Assembly: GCF_021730435.1 (NCBI RefSeq)
Contig: NZ_JABWGX010000017.1
Coordinates: 49,393-113,392, forward strand
Length of the DNA stretch: 64,000 nt
Direction: 5' to 3'
DNA from: Xanthobacter agilis
GTDB taxonomy: Bacteria > Pseudomonadota > Alphaproteobacteria > Rhizobiales > Xanthobacteraceae
The notes below the pieces were generated by a model. That model worked only from the letters and a program-made list of their open reading frames with translations, did not search any database and was not told the origin of the DNA. Of the stretch, positions 33,957-42,451 are shown piece after piece. Position numbers and translations under genes: made by a program. The first letter of the stretch is position 1; every line of letters begins with the position of its first letter.

Positions 33957-34220
33957 ATGCTGTACGCGCTGGTTCTCGTCATCTCCACCACCACCCGCAT
34001 CCAGCAATTCACCCCCGGACCCGATTGGCCGGTGCAGGTGGGATCGAGCTATGTGGCGACCGTGAACTCGCAGCAGCTCATCGCCTATTACGAGACCGAG
34101 CGCGCCTGCCAGCGCGCCGCGCGGCGCCCCACCGCCGCGTGGCCCCGGCGCGCGGAAGGCCAGACCATCCGCCCCATGTGCGTGCTGGTGGAGGTGCCGC
34201 CCGAACCCCCGGTGCGCTGA
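33957..34220 (+). CDS. Small hypothetical exported or membrane-tethered protein
   Basis: An 87-residue frame between portal and terminase on the opposite strand. The start MLYALVLVISTTTRIQQF could be a short signal anchor; later YYETERACQRAARR and RPMCVLVEVP hold two cysteines about 24 residues apart. AGGAGGGC precedes the ATG by 4-5 nt. Plausible small secreted protein of the alphaproteobacterial type with a C-x-n-C pair. Function unknown. Confidence 0.5.
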   Translation: MLYALVLVISTTTRIQQFTPGPDWPVQVGSSYVATVNSQQLIAYYETERACQRAARRPTAAWPRRAEGQTIRPMCVLVEVPPEPPVR

Positions 34221-34251
34221 GCGGACGGGCGGGACACGGCCGGCGCGCGGG

Positions 34252-35628
34252 CTACAATTCCCGCACCCGTGGCACCGCCACCGGCCGCCCCAGGGCCAGG
34301 GCTGTCACGGCCCACACCAGCGCGTCGAGCCGGTCCGGCGAGCGGCCGGAGCTGAGGCCGTCTGGCCCGAAATCACACAATTCATCCTCCAGCGCCGGAA
34401 AGGCGCCCACATGGCGCACCCGGCCCTGCTCGTAGAGTGCGGCCACCGGCTCGGCGCGTAGGAACTTGCCGCGGGTGGCCCGCACCGGCTCCACCGGCAC
34501 GGCGGGATCCACCTCCGCCAGCACCGCGCGCACCATCTCGCCGCCCTGGTTCACCTCGGCCACCACCACATCGGCCTCCAGGCGGTGGAACAGCGCCACC
34601 GCCCGCGCCGCCCACTGGGCCGGGCGCAGGCCGGCGGCGCTCTCGTCCGCCAGCACATGGACCAGGCCGGCGCCGTCGATGCCGGCGCAGACGATGCCGC
34701 ACGCGTCCGCCCCCGCGCGGGAGGAGGCCGGCGGGTCCACCGCCACCGCGATCCGCCGCAGCGGCGGGGCGGCGGCGGAGCGCGCCAGCTCCAGGGCCGC
34801 GCGGGTCCACAGGGCGCCGGGCCGGTCCTCGATGATCTCGCCGTCCAGCTCCTGCCGGCCGAGCCGGGTGCCGCCGTAGCGGGCCAGCACCTGGGCCAGG
34901 AAGCCGGGGGCGAGGTGAAAGGCGTTGTCGGTGGTCCGCGCCCGCGTCACCACGGTGGAAGGATCGGCCAGGATGCGGCGCAGAAGATGGGTCGGGCGCG
35001 GCGTGGTGGTCACCATCTGGCGCGGATGATCGCCCAGCCGGAGGCCGAACTGAAGCATGTCGAAGGCCGCCTCCCCGCGCCGCCACTTGCCGAGCTCGTC
35101 GCACCAGGCGGCGGCGAACTGCGGGCCGCGCAGGCTTTCGGGATCGTCGGCGGAAAAGCCCTGGGCCACCGCGCCATTGTGCCATTCCAGCCGGCGCCGG
35201 GTGGGCTCCCAGCGGGGCCGCTCGGCATCGGTGTGGACCGAGAGCAGGCCGGAGACGCCTTCCACCATCACCTCCCGCACATCGGCGAAGGTTTCCGCCA
35301 CCAGGGCGATGCGCCCCACCGGACGGGTGGCGAACGGCGGCCGCCCGAGGGCGAGCCCGCGCACCCATTCGGCCCCGGCGCGGGTCTTGCCGGCGCCGCG
35401 CCCGCCCAAAACCAGCCAGGTGGTCCAGGGGCCGCCGCCCTCGGCGGCTCGCGGCGGCAATTGATCCGCCCGCGCCCAGAACGCCCAGTCGGACAGCAGC
35501 GCCCGCAGCTCGCCCTCCGACAGCTCAAGAAGGAAGCGGGTCGCCAGGTGCGGTGTCGTCCTCGCGCAGACGCTCAAGGCGGCGCGCAAGCTCGCGACGG
35601 AACTCGTCGAGATCGCGGACGGTGTCAT
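34252..35628 (-). CDS. GTA large terminase (g2)
   Basis: A roughly 458-residue DNA-packaging motor. The ATPase has Walker A LGGRGAGKTRAG near residue 77 and the Walker B region QFAAAWCDELGKW; the nuclease half has VAVDPPASSRAGADACG and VVAEVNQGGEMV, and the terminal DRLDALVWAVTAL. GTA terminases cut headfuls of host DNA. The start is uncertain: 35628 (ATG) overlaps the upstream gene by about 100 bp, while family members begin near LLELSEGELRALL, and a TTG at 35577 would shorten the overlap. Confidence 0.93.
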   Translation of the reverse strand: MTPSAISTSSVASLRAALSVCARTTPHLATRFLLELSEGELRALLSDWAFWARADQLPPRAAEGGGPWTTWLVLGGRGAGKTRAGAEWVRGLALGRPPFATRPVGRIALVAETFADVREVMVEGVSGLLSVHTDAERPRWEPTRRRLEWHNGAVAQGFSADDPESLRGPQFAAAWCDELGKWRRGEAAFDMLQFGLRLGDHPRQMVTTTPRPTHLLRRILADPSTVVTRARTTDNAFHLAPGFLAQVLARYGGTRLGRQELDGEIIEDRPGALWTRAALELARSAAAPPLRRIAVAVDPPASSRAGADACGIVCAGIDGAGLVHVLADESAAGLRPAQWAARAVALFHRLEADVVVAEVNQGGEMVRAVLAEVDPAVPVEPVRATRGKFLRAEPVAALYEQGRVRHVGAFPALEDELCDFGPDGLSSGRSPDRLDALVWAVTALALGRPVAVPRVREL

Positions 35629-36079
35629 CGGCGTCCTTCCGGGGTTTGTCGGCGGCATCGTCCTCGGCGGCGACCAGCTCGCGCACGGTGCGGGCGATCA
35701 AGGCCAGGGCGCGGGCATCCTTTTCCGCGTCGGCGGCGAGGCGTGGCGGCGCGCCGCCGCCCTCGCGCGGTGCCGCGTTCTCGACGCGGGCCTCGATGTC
35801 GGCCACCTGGCGTTCCGCCGCCCGCCACAGCCGCGCCAGCAGGCGCGTGCGGGGCGGCGTATCGGGACGCGGGAGGAAGGTCTTCGACGCCCGCCGGCCA
35901 ATGGGCGCAACGCGGATGGTGCCGTCGGCGTCCACTTCCCGGTCGATCCAGTGATAGGCGGCGCCGGTGGAAAGTCCGGTGCGCGCGCAGATCTCGGCGA
36001 TGGGCACGCCCTCGGCGTAAAGCCGACGCGCGAGCCCGGCCGACGCGGGCGTCTGCCGACGCGGCGGTGGTGCTGCCAT
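35525..36079 (-). CDS. TerS-like HTH protein at head of GTA cluster (g1 position)
   Basis: A 184-residue protein. Residues about 15-45 (LARRLYAEGVPIAEICARTGLSTGAAYHWID) form a helix-turn-helix of the kind used by small terminases and resolvases. The rest is charged and helical, with a coiled-coil-like C-terminal region RDLDEFRRELARRLERLRE. In RcGTA the first gene encodes a small terminase lacking sequence-specific binding. Here the HTH appears kept. The start is ATG 36079. A promoter with TTGACA lies 70-100 bp upstream. Confidence 0.7.
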   Translation of the reverse strand: MAAPPPRRQTPASAGLARRLYAEGVPIAEICARTGLSTGAAYHWIDREVDADGTIRVAPIGRRASKTFLPRPDTPPRTRLLARLWRAAERQVADIEARVENAAPREGGGAPPRLAADAEKDARALALIARTVRELVAAEDDAADKPRKDADDTVRDLDEFRRELARRLERLREDDTAPGDPLPS

Positions 36080-36147
36080 GGAGATTTCCGAAGCTGGAGG
36101 CTCAAGAAGCGCCGGCCGCGCCAGACGCAACTCTCGAACATGGCAGA

Positions 36148-36176
36148 ACCCTACCCCGGCAGCGCACCGCTGTCAA
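36148..36176 (-). promoter_or_regulatory. Sigma-70 promoter for the GTA head operon
   Basis: On the minus strand TTGACA (36176-36171), a 17-nt spacer and TAGGGT (36153-36148) make a near-consensus promoter about 70 bp before the TerS-like ATG. It is the best -35/-10 pair I see in the window. No CtrA-type TTAA-N7-TTAA site is visible next to it. Confidence 0.55.
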
Positions 36177-36208
36177 GGACTAAATTCCCCTGAAACGGAA
36201 AATTAGGA

Positions 36209-37168
36209 TCAAATACCCTCACCATCCCGCACCCGAGCGGGTTCTTCGAGCTGCACGCGATTGCGGCCGGCCATCTTGGCCGCGTAGAGCGCCTTGTCGG
36301 CGCGGCCATAGATCGCCTCGAAATCATCCTCCGGCCGCACCGCGGCGATGCCGCAGGAGAAGGCATAGGCGAAATCCGGCATCTCCTCGAGCGGGCGGGA
36401 GGCGCGCACCAGCGCCAGCATGCGCTCCACGATCACCACCGCCTCCTCGATCGCGGTGTCGGGCAGCACCAGCACGAACTCCTCCCCGCCGACCCGGCCG
36501 AAGCAGTCGGAGCGCCGCACCTGACCGCTGATGCGCCCGGCGAAATCGCGCAGGATCGCGTCGCCCGCCTGATGGCCGTAGCGATCGTTGATGTATTTGA
36601 AATTATCGAGATCGAGCACGCACAAGGTGCCCGGCACCCGCGCGCCCTCGCCCGCCGCGCATCGCTCCAGCATCTCGGCGATGCGGGCGATGACGAAGCG
36701 GCGGTTGGCGACCCCGGTGAGATCGTCGGTATGCGCGGCGCGCAGCGCCTCGTCCCGGTCGCGCCGCACCGCCCGCACATCCGCCCGAAGCTGGGTGATG
36801 TCGCAGCCGACGCTGAGCATCCAGCCGGCCGCCGACACGCTTTCGTGCACCAGCAGCCAGCGCCCGTCCCGCAGCTTGGCCTCGATGGTGCGGCCGGCGC
36901 CGCCCTCCTCGATGCGGGCGGCGGAGGCGATCCAGGCCTCGATCTGCGCCGCGTCCATCACCGCCCCGACATTGACGGCGGCGCCCACGTTCACCGCCGC
37001 GTTGCGGCACATGACCTCGGACCAGGACAGCGCTTCCCCATCCTCGATACCGTAGGCGACGCGATATGCGGCGTTCGCATACCGCAGGCGGCCCTGGTCG
37101 TCGAAGGAGGCGAGCAGAACGGGACTCTCCTCCTGGAGCTGAAGCAGATGGTCCGCTAAATCAGTCAT
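36209..37168 (-). CDS. PAS-GGDEF diguanylate cyclase
   Basis: A 319-residue cytosolic protein. Residues about 15-125 form a PAS-like sensor (LASFDDQGRLRYANAAYRVAYG). The cyclase domain has LTGVANRRF, DLDNFKYINDRYGHQAGD and the active-site GGEEF at 227-231. An RRSD inhibitory site lies five residues before it, so product feedback should work. It makes cyclic di-GMP from two GTP. A small internal duplication (NVGAAVNVGAV) is seen in the PAS region. The ATG at 37168 is chosen over 37183. Confidence 0.88.
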   Translation of the reverse strand: MTDLADHLLQLQEESPVLLASFDDQGRLRYANAAYRVAYGIEDGEALSWSEVMCRNAAVNVGAAVNVGAVMDAAQIEAWIASAARIEEGGAGRTIEAKLRDGRWLLVHESVSAAGWMLSVGCDITQLRADVRAVRRDRDEALRAAHTDDLTGVANRRFVIARIAEMLERCAAGEGARVPGTLCVLDLDNFKYINDRYGHQAGDAILRDFAGRISGQVRRSDCFGRVGGEEFVLVLPDTAIEEAVVIVERMLALVRASRPLEEMPDFAYAFSCGIAAVRPEDDFEAIYGRADKALYAAKMAGRNRVQLEEPARVRDGEGI

Positions 37169-37343
37169 GATGGTACCGAACATAGCCGAGAAATGCGTGG
37201 GACGGGAGACGGCGATGAAAAGGATGACGCGCGCTCCTCACATGGCACCGGCCCCGCACCCACGCGACGCGCATGGCTGTCGCCCTGTCATCATCTTGAA
37301 ATGAGTCGGCAACTCTGGTGTGAACCCCGCTCTGGAGATTGAC

Positions 37344-38594
37344 ATGAGCGCCTGCGGCCTGGATTTCGGCACTTCAAACACCACTCTCGGCCTTTTCAGA
37401 GGCGGCCGGGCACTGCTCTGCGCGCTGGAAGGGACCCATGTGACGGTCCCGAGCGCCGTGTTTTTCGGCGCCGACGGCACCTATCGCATCGGCCGCGCGG
37501 CCATCGACGCCTATGTGGAAGGCGTGGAAGGCCGGCTCATGCGCGGGCTGAAGTCCGTGCTCGGCAGCGCCCTGATCGAGGAGGCGACCCGAATCGGCCG
37601 CGAACGCGCCCCGTTCCGCGTGGTGATCGCCCGCTTTCTGGCCGAGGTGAAGCGGCGTGGCGAGGCGGTGGCCGACCGGCCCCTCGATGCGGTGGTCCAT
37701 GGCCGCCCGGTGCATTTCGTCGACGGCGACCCGGACGCGGACCGCAAGGCGGAGGCGACCTTGCGCACCATCGCCGGCGAGATCGGCTTTCGCGAGATCG
37801 TGTTCCAATACGAGCCCATCGCCGCCGCCCTGGATTACGAGCAGCAGATCGACACCGAGGAGCTGGCGCTGATCGCCGATATCGGCGGCGGCACCTCCGA
37901 CTTCTCCATCGTCCGCATCAGCCCGGACCGCCGCGCCCGCGCCGACCGCGCCGACGACATCCTCGCCAATGACGGCGTGCACATCGGCGGCACCGATTTC
38001 GACCGGGTGCTGAGCCTTGCCACCCTCATGCCCCTGCTCGGCTACGGCAGCCCCATGCGCACCAAGGCCATCGACGTGCCGTCGGGCTATTTCCACGACC
38101 TGGCGAGCTGGCATTCCATCAACCGGGTGTACGAGCCCAAGGTGGCGCGGGAAATCCGCGAGGTGAAGCGCGACGCCATGGAGCCGGAGCGGCTGGAACG
38201 GCTGGAGCAGGTGATCGAGGAGCGGCGCGGCCACGCCCTCGCCGGCGCCGTGGAGGCGGCCAAGATCGACCTCGCGGCGGCGCCCGAAGCCCACATCCCG
38301 CTCGGCTGGATGGCGGCCGGGTTCAAGCTGGGGGTCAGCAGCCAAGAGCTCAAGGACACCACCGCCGACCTCGCCGCCCGCATCGCCCGCCGCATCGAGG
38401 CGGTGCTGAAACAGGCCGGAGTGGGGCCGGAGCGGATCGACGCCCTGTTCCTCACCGGCGGCTCCACCCGGCTCGCCCATGTGCGCGCCGCCATCACCGC
38501 CGCCCTGCCCGCCGCGAAGGTGGTGGAGGGCGACACCTTCGGCTCGGTGGGCATCGGCCTCACGGTCACCGCCGCCCGGCACTTCGGCGCCTGA
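37344..38594 (+). CDS. yegD: Hsp70-family protein, YegD-like
   Basis: A 416-residue actin-fold ATPase: LDFGTSNTTLGLF (phosphate 1), IADIGGGTSDFSIVRI (phosphate 2) and LFLTGGSTRLAHVRAAI (adenosine). The substrate-binding half of DnaK is absent, as in YegD. It may act as an ATP-driven chaperone-like factor; the client is unknown. The ATG at 37344 starts the conserved MSACGLDFG; the frame extends to 37320. Confidence 0.85.
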   Translation: MSACGLDFGTSNTTLGLFRGGRALLCALEGTHVTVPSAVFFGADGTYRIGRAAIDAYVEGVEGRLMRGLKSVLGSALIEEATRIGRERAPFRVVIARFLAEVKRRGEAVADRPLDAVVHGRPVHFVDGDPDADRKAEATLRTIAGEIGFREIVFQYEPIAAALDYEQQIDTEELALIADIGGGTSDFSIVRISPDRRARADRADDILANDGVHIGGTDFDRVLSLATLMPLLGYGSPMRTKAIDVPSGYFHDLASWHSINRVYEPKVAREIREVKRDAMEPERLERLEQVIEERRGHALAGAVEAAKIDLAAAPEAHIPLGWMAAGFKLGVSSQELKDTTADLAARIARRIEAVLKQAGVGPERIDALFLTGGSTRLAHVRAAITAALPAAKVVEGDTFGSVGIGLTVTAARHFGA

Positions 38595-39006
38595 ACGCCC
38601 GCCGCGCCCCCGCTGCGGCCGGGGCGCGCGGGCGGGGCATGGATCTGGCCTCCGTCGGAACAGCCTCCGGACACGGCGCGGCGCGCGCCCCCTTTCAGAA
38701 GAGGGCACGCACAATTGCGGTGGAAAGATCGGGACCAAATAGCCCTGCGTCGGGCCGGTGTCGGATGGCTTCAGCGCTGCGGAGGCCGGGTGCCGCGGGG
38801 CACACCGTGGCGACGCCCGCCAGGCCGTCCGCCGCGGTGCGAATCATCCCGCTCCGCACCGCGAAGACTCGACATGCGCGCATCGCGCATGCGTTCATCC
38901 GCGCCCCGGCCGGCACTCATTGCTGAATATATTTTTGCGGATCCTTCAGATCCCTCGGCATCGATCTCATCGACCTGGCCACCGGACAGAGAACTGCCGG
39001 TATACC
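38595..39006. other. Gene-free stretch before tRNA-Pro
   Basis: 412 bp. A GC hairpin follows yegD at 38596-38634 (CGCCCGCCGCGCCCC pairing with GGGGCGCGCGGGCG) but has no T-run. The remainder lacks a convincing frame. Confidence 0.4.
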
Positions 39007-39083
39007 TGGTCGGAGTGGCAGGATTTGAACCTGCGACCCCCACGTCCCGAACGTGGTGCGCTACCAGACTGCGCTACACTCCG
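39007..39083 (-). tRNA. tRNA-Pro (CGG)
   Basis: The minus strand folds as a standard cloverleaf of 77 nt with encoded CCA. The acceptor stem is CGGAGTG pairing with CACTCCG, the anticodon stem CCACG/CGTGG with loop TTCGGGA (anticodon CGG), and the T arm has GGTTCAAATCC. Transcription heads away from fabI. No integrase or attachment repeat is seen next to it. Confidence 0.96.
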
Positions 39084-39259
39084 TGCCCAGGACGATGCGT
39101 CTAACATGGCCTTTTGCCCGGATGCAAGTGCCAAGTTGAGCCTTGCTCGCTTGAACGGTGGATGGCCCCATGCCATAGGAAGCCGGCCTATGGGTCACGT
39201 CCCGCGCGGGACGTTGGCCCATGTGGCATCAACGGCTTGAGAATCTGGAGTATGGGCAA

Positions 39260-40087
39260 ATGGCGACGGACGGTTTCGCGAGCGGTCTCCTGAAGGGCAA
39301 GCGCGGGCTGATTCTCGGTGTCGCCAACAACCGATCCATAGCCTACGGAATCGCCAAGGCCGCGCGCGCCGCCGGCGCCGAGATCGCCCTCACCTACCAG
39401 GGCGAAGCGCTGCGGAAGCGGGTGGAGCCTCTGGCGGCGGAACTCGGCGGACACCTGGTCGGCCATTGCGATGTCACCGAGCCCGAGACCCTGGACGCGG
39501 TCTTCGCCGAAACCGAGAAGCTGTTCGGCAGCCTCGATTTCGTGGTCCACGCCATCGCCTTTTCCAACAAGGACGAGCTCGACGGCCGCTATGTGGACAC
39601 CACGGCCGACAATTTCACCAAGACCCTGTTCATCTCCTGCTACTCGTTCACCGCGATCGCCCAGCGGGCGGAGAAGCTGATGAACAAGGGCGGGTCGCTG
39701 CTCACCCTCACCTATTACGGCGCCGAGAAATGGATGCCCCATTACAACGTGATGGGCGTCGCCAAGGCCGCGCTGGAAGCCTCCGTGCGCTATCTGGCCG
39801 CCGACCTCGGGCCGAAGGCGATTCGCGTCAACGCCATCTCCGCCGGCCCCATCAAGACCCTGGCCGCCTCCGGCATCGGTGATTTCCGCTACATCCTGAA
39901 GTGGAACGAGCTGAATTCCCCGCTGCGGCGCACCGTCACCACCGACGAGGTGGGCGATACCGGCGTGTACCTCCTGTCTGATTTGTCACGAGGTGTGACC
40001 GGAGAGGTGCACCATGTGGACGCCGGATATCATATCGTTGGCATGAAGCACCCCGACGCGCCCGACCTCGCGCTGGTGCGCGATTGA
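39260..40087 (+). CDS. fabI: Enoyl-[acyl-carrier-protein] reductase [NADH] (FabI)
   Basis: A 275-residue short-chain reductase of FabI length. It reduces trans-2-enoyl-ACP in the last step of each fatty-acid elongation round. GLILGVANNRSIAYGIAK is the NAD-binding loop; the catalytic Tyr-x6-Lys is in YNVMGVAK, with the second Tyr in YYGAEKWMPHY. VNAISAGPIKTLAASGI follows. The ATG at 39260 starts MATDGFASGLLKGKRGL. Alphaproteobacteria often carry two fabI copies; this is one. Confidence 0.95.
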   Translation: MATDGFASGLLKGKRGLILGVANNRSIAYGIAKAARAAGAEIALTYQGEALRKRVEPLAAELGGHLVGHCDVTEPETLDAVFAETEKLFGSLDFVVHAIAFSNKDELDGRYVDTTADNFTKTLFISCYSFTAIAQRAEKLMNKGGSLLTLTYYGAEKWMPHYNVMGVAKAALEASVRYLAADLGPKAIRVNAISAGPIKTLAASGIGDFRYILKWNELNSPLRRTVTTDEVGDTGVYLLSDLSRGVTGEVHHVDAGYHIVGMKHPDAPDLALVRD

Positions 40088-40145
40088 TCGAGCTTTAAAG
40101 GCGTCACGCGAAGCCGCGCCGCACGCGCGGATGAGGAGAACGATC

Positions 40146-40655
40146 ATGCGGACAGCCCTGCGCCTTGTTCTCGCCACCCTTGCGCTGCCGGTCGCCCTCG
40201 GCGCGAGCGGCGCCGGCGCGCAGAGCCTGCCCACATTGGAACAATATCCGCTCCGGGATCGCGTGTTCGGACCTGGCGGCGCGTTCTTCCCGAACTATGT
40301 GACGCCGAGCATGCCCGGCATCTCCTACATGACCGGCATGGGACCGGCCGCCCGGCTGCCCAAGGGCGCCATCTTCGGCGCCGCCACCATGGATTTCCTG
40401 TGCCAGCAGAGCCAGGCGCCCACCATCGCCGTGGTGTCGGCCCCGCCGGGCGCCCGGATCAGCGTGAGCTTCGGCCCCTTCGTCGCCACCGGAACCGACG
40501 GCGGCGCGACCAATCCCTGCCTCGGCCATCCCGCGAAGGGCGCGGTGGTGAGCTTCAAGGGCCGCCGCGCGCCCGGCCAGAGCGTGACGCTGCGCGTCAC
40601 CTATCCCACCCTCGGGGCGTGGTACGACCACGTCGTGCCGGTGCCGGCCCGCTGA
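40146..40655 (+). CDS. Exported hypothetical protein
   Basis: A 169-residue protein with a signal peptide (LRLVLATLALPVALGASGAGAQS, cleavage after AGA or AQS). The mature part has two cysteines (FLCQQ, NPCLG), likely a periplasmic disulfide, and a beta-rich C-terminus (GQSVTLRVTYPTLGAWYDHVVPV). Start 40146 follows GAGGAG; the ATG at 40131 does not. Function unknown. It lies 58 bp after fabI on the same strand. Confidence 0.7.
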   Translation: MRTALRLVLATLALPVALGASGAGAQSLPTLEQYPLRDRVFGPGGAFFPNYVTPSMPGISYMTGMGPAARLPKGAIFGAATMDFLCQQSQAPTIAVVSAPPGARISVSFGPFVATGTDGGATNPCLGHPAKGAVVSFKGRRAPGQSVTLRVTYPTLGAWYDHVVPVPAR

Positions 40656-40761
40656 TGGCCGGCACGACAGTGGCGGCGACGCCGCGGCCGCCAGCCCTGA
40701 CACCCCGAACACCAGGCCCCGGCGCCCGCCCGCCGGGAGCCGTCGCACCGAAACGGGCAAC

Positions 40762-41430
40762 GTGGACCCGATGATGGGCGAGGCCTCGACCATGACATCT
40801 TCCGCCAGCGCCGCGAGCGAATCGGCCATGGCCGCCACCGCCGAGGTAACCCGCCGCTTCTTCCTGGTGCGCCACGGCGAGACCGACTGGAACGTGGCCG
40901 GCCGCCTGCAAGGGCGCCGCGACGTGCCGCTGAACCCCCTGGGGCGCATCCAGGCCGGCCGGGTGGGGCGGGTGTTGCACCAGCTCGCCGGACCGCCGGA
41001 GCTCTTGACCTTCGTATCAAGCCCGCTGGTGCGCGCCACCGAGACCATGCGCATCCTGCGCACCAGCCTCGACCTGCCGGCCCACGACTTCGCCACCGAC
41101 ATCCGCTTCGCCGAAATCTCCTTCGGCCAATGGGAGGGCCAGACCTGGCCCGAGCTGCGCCGCCGCGACTTCGAGGCCGTGCGCCAACGTGACCGCGACC
41201 CCTGGAGCTTCGTGCCCCCCGGCGGCGAGAATTATGTAGACCTGTCGCGTCGCATCCTCGCCGCCATCGCGCGGCTCGCCGGCGATGTGGTGATCGTCAC
41301 CCATGGCGGCGTCATCCGGGCGGCCCTGCATGTGCTCGCCGGCATGCCGCCGGAGGAAGCCGCCGGGCTCCCGGTGCGCCAGGGGGCGGTCTATGTGGTC
41401 GCCGGCGGACGCTTCGCCGTCGCCGGCTGA
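40762..41430 (+). CDS. Histidine phosphatase (phosphoglycerate mutase-like)
   Basis: A roughly 212-222-residue histidine-phosphatase. The catalytic His is in FFLVRHGETDWN, followed by the Arg/Glu set (FVSSPLVRATETM, FGQWEGQTW) and the second His in VTHGGVIRAAL. Such enzymes act on small phosphoesters (for example alpha-ribazole phosphate or phosphoglycerate); the substrate is not clear. The start may be ATG 40762 or ATG 40792. No cobalamin genes are near. Confidence 0.85.
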   Translation: MDPMMGEASTMTSSASAASESAMAATAEVTRRFFLVRHGETDWNVAGRLQGRRDVPLNPLGRIQAGRVGRVLHQLAGPPELLTFVSSPLVRATETMRILRTSLDLPAHDFATDIRFAEISFGQWEGQTWPELRRRDFEAVRQRDRDPWSFVPPGGENYVDLSRRILAAIARLAGDVVIVTHGGVIRAALHVLAGMPPEEAAGLPVRQGAVYVVAGGRFAVAG

Positions 41431-41598
41431 GGACCCCCGCGGCAGCCTCCCTCGGTGCCACTGGCACTTTTCTTGCTGCGACACATCGCCCGGACCCGTG
41501 CTGTCGCGAAGGCGACGCGCGTCGGTCCCGGCCGGGCCACCGGCCCGCCCGTCCCGAACACCCGTTCTTTCTTCGCTTCCATATTCCAGGGGATTTCC

Positions 41599-42351
41599 AT
41601 GACCGACATGGCCGAGCTGCAAAAGCGCAAGATGCCCCTCAACCTGGCCATCGTGCATGTGGATCCCGATGCGTTCATCGCCAATTACATGCCCTGGCTG
41701 GAGATCACGAGCTACATCATGGCCGAGCGCGCCGGCGAGCCGGTGGCCCCGGTGGACGGCAAGACGCCGGCGCTGACGCCCCAGCAGCTCGCCACCGGCG
41801 GCGTGCACAATGTCGGCAACGACACCGTCTTCGCCTTCGCCATGACCGCCGCGCTCAAAGGCGACACCGCCGCCGTGGACACGGTGGAAGCCGCCCTCGT
41901 CGCCGCCATGGGCAAGGAATATCCGGGCAATTTCGCCCTCTGGCACTTCCGCGCCCAGATCGACGCGCCGCAGACCCTGGAGGATTTCGTCGGCCAGGCG
42001 GGCAAGAAGATGCTCGCGGGCGACATCCCCCCGCCGCCCATGCGCGCCAAGGAGAACTGGAACGCCGGGCTGCGCTTCTTCGAGAAGGCGCGCAAATCCA
42101 ATTTCGTCAGCGAGATCATGTTCCCGCTCGCCAAATGGACGCGGGAGAAGTGGACCGAGACCCAGGAGAAGGGCATCGCCTTCATGGCCCACATCGAGGA
42201 CAACGTGCCCCTGCTGCGCGAACTGCTGGAAGACCCCCGCAACGATCAGGCCTTCATCGCCAACATGCTCCTGAAGATGGCGCCGGCGGTGGAGATGGAA
42301 TTGACCGACGAATACCAGGGCTTCCTGCGCTCGCTCGCCCGGCGGGATTGA
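41599..42351 (+). CDS. Conserved hypothetical protein
   Basis: A 250-residue soluble, largely helical protein with no signal peptide. Features: MPLNLAIVHVDPDAFIANYMPWLEI, NVGNDTVFAFAMTAALKGD, FALWHFRAQIDAPQT and ETQEKGIAFMAHIEDNVPLLRELLEDPRNDQAF. I do not recognise a family. ATG 41599 follows CAGGGGAT. A bidirectional terminator follows 44 bp downstream. Confidence 0.65.
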   Translation: MTDMAELQKRKMPLNLAIVHVDPDAFIANYMPWLEITSYIMAERAGEPVAPVDGKTPALTPQQLATGGVHNVGNDTVFAFAMTAALKGDTAAVDTVEAALVAAMGKEYPGNFALWHFRAQIDAPQTLEDFVGQAGKKMLAGDIPPPPMRAKENWNAGLRFFEKARKSNFVSEIMFPLAKWTREKWTETQEKGIAFMAHIEDNVPLLRELLEDPRNDQAFIANMLLKMAPAVEMELTDEYQGFLRSLARRD

Positions 42352-42394
42352 GCCGCCCCTCCCGCCCCGGCGGCAAGAAAACAGACCTCCCAAG

Positions 42395-42425
42395 AAAACG
42401 AGCGCCCTACGCGGGCGCCCGTTTT
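42395..42425. terminator. Bidirectional intrinsic terminator
   Basis: AAAACG-A-GCGCCC, loop TACGC, GGGCGC-CCGTTTT. The stem ends in As on one side and Ts on the other, so it can stop both the hypothetical gene (plus) and the CNNM-type gene (minus). Confidence 0.8.
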
Positions 42426-42451
42426 GATTCGTCACCGGGCGCGGGGAAGCC

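Noticed and set aside
6470..36079. Reading the cluster as an inducible prophage
   Set aside because: No integrase, repressor, replication or attachment site is visible, and the gene order is that of RcGTA.
39007..39083. tRNA-Pro as an integration site of a genomic island
   Set aside because: No integrase gene nearby and no repeated tRNA 3' end seen in the window.
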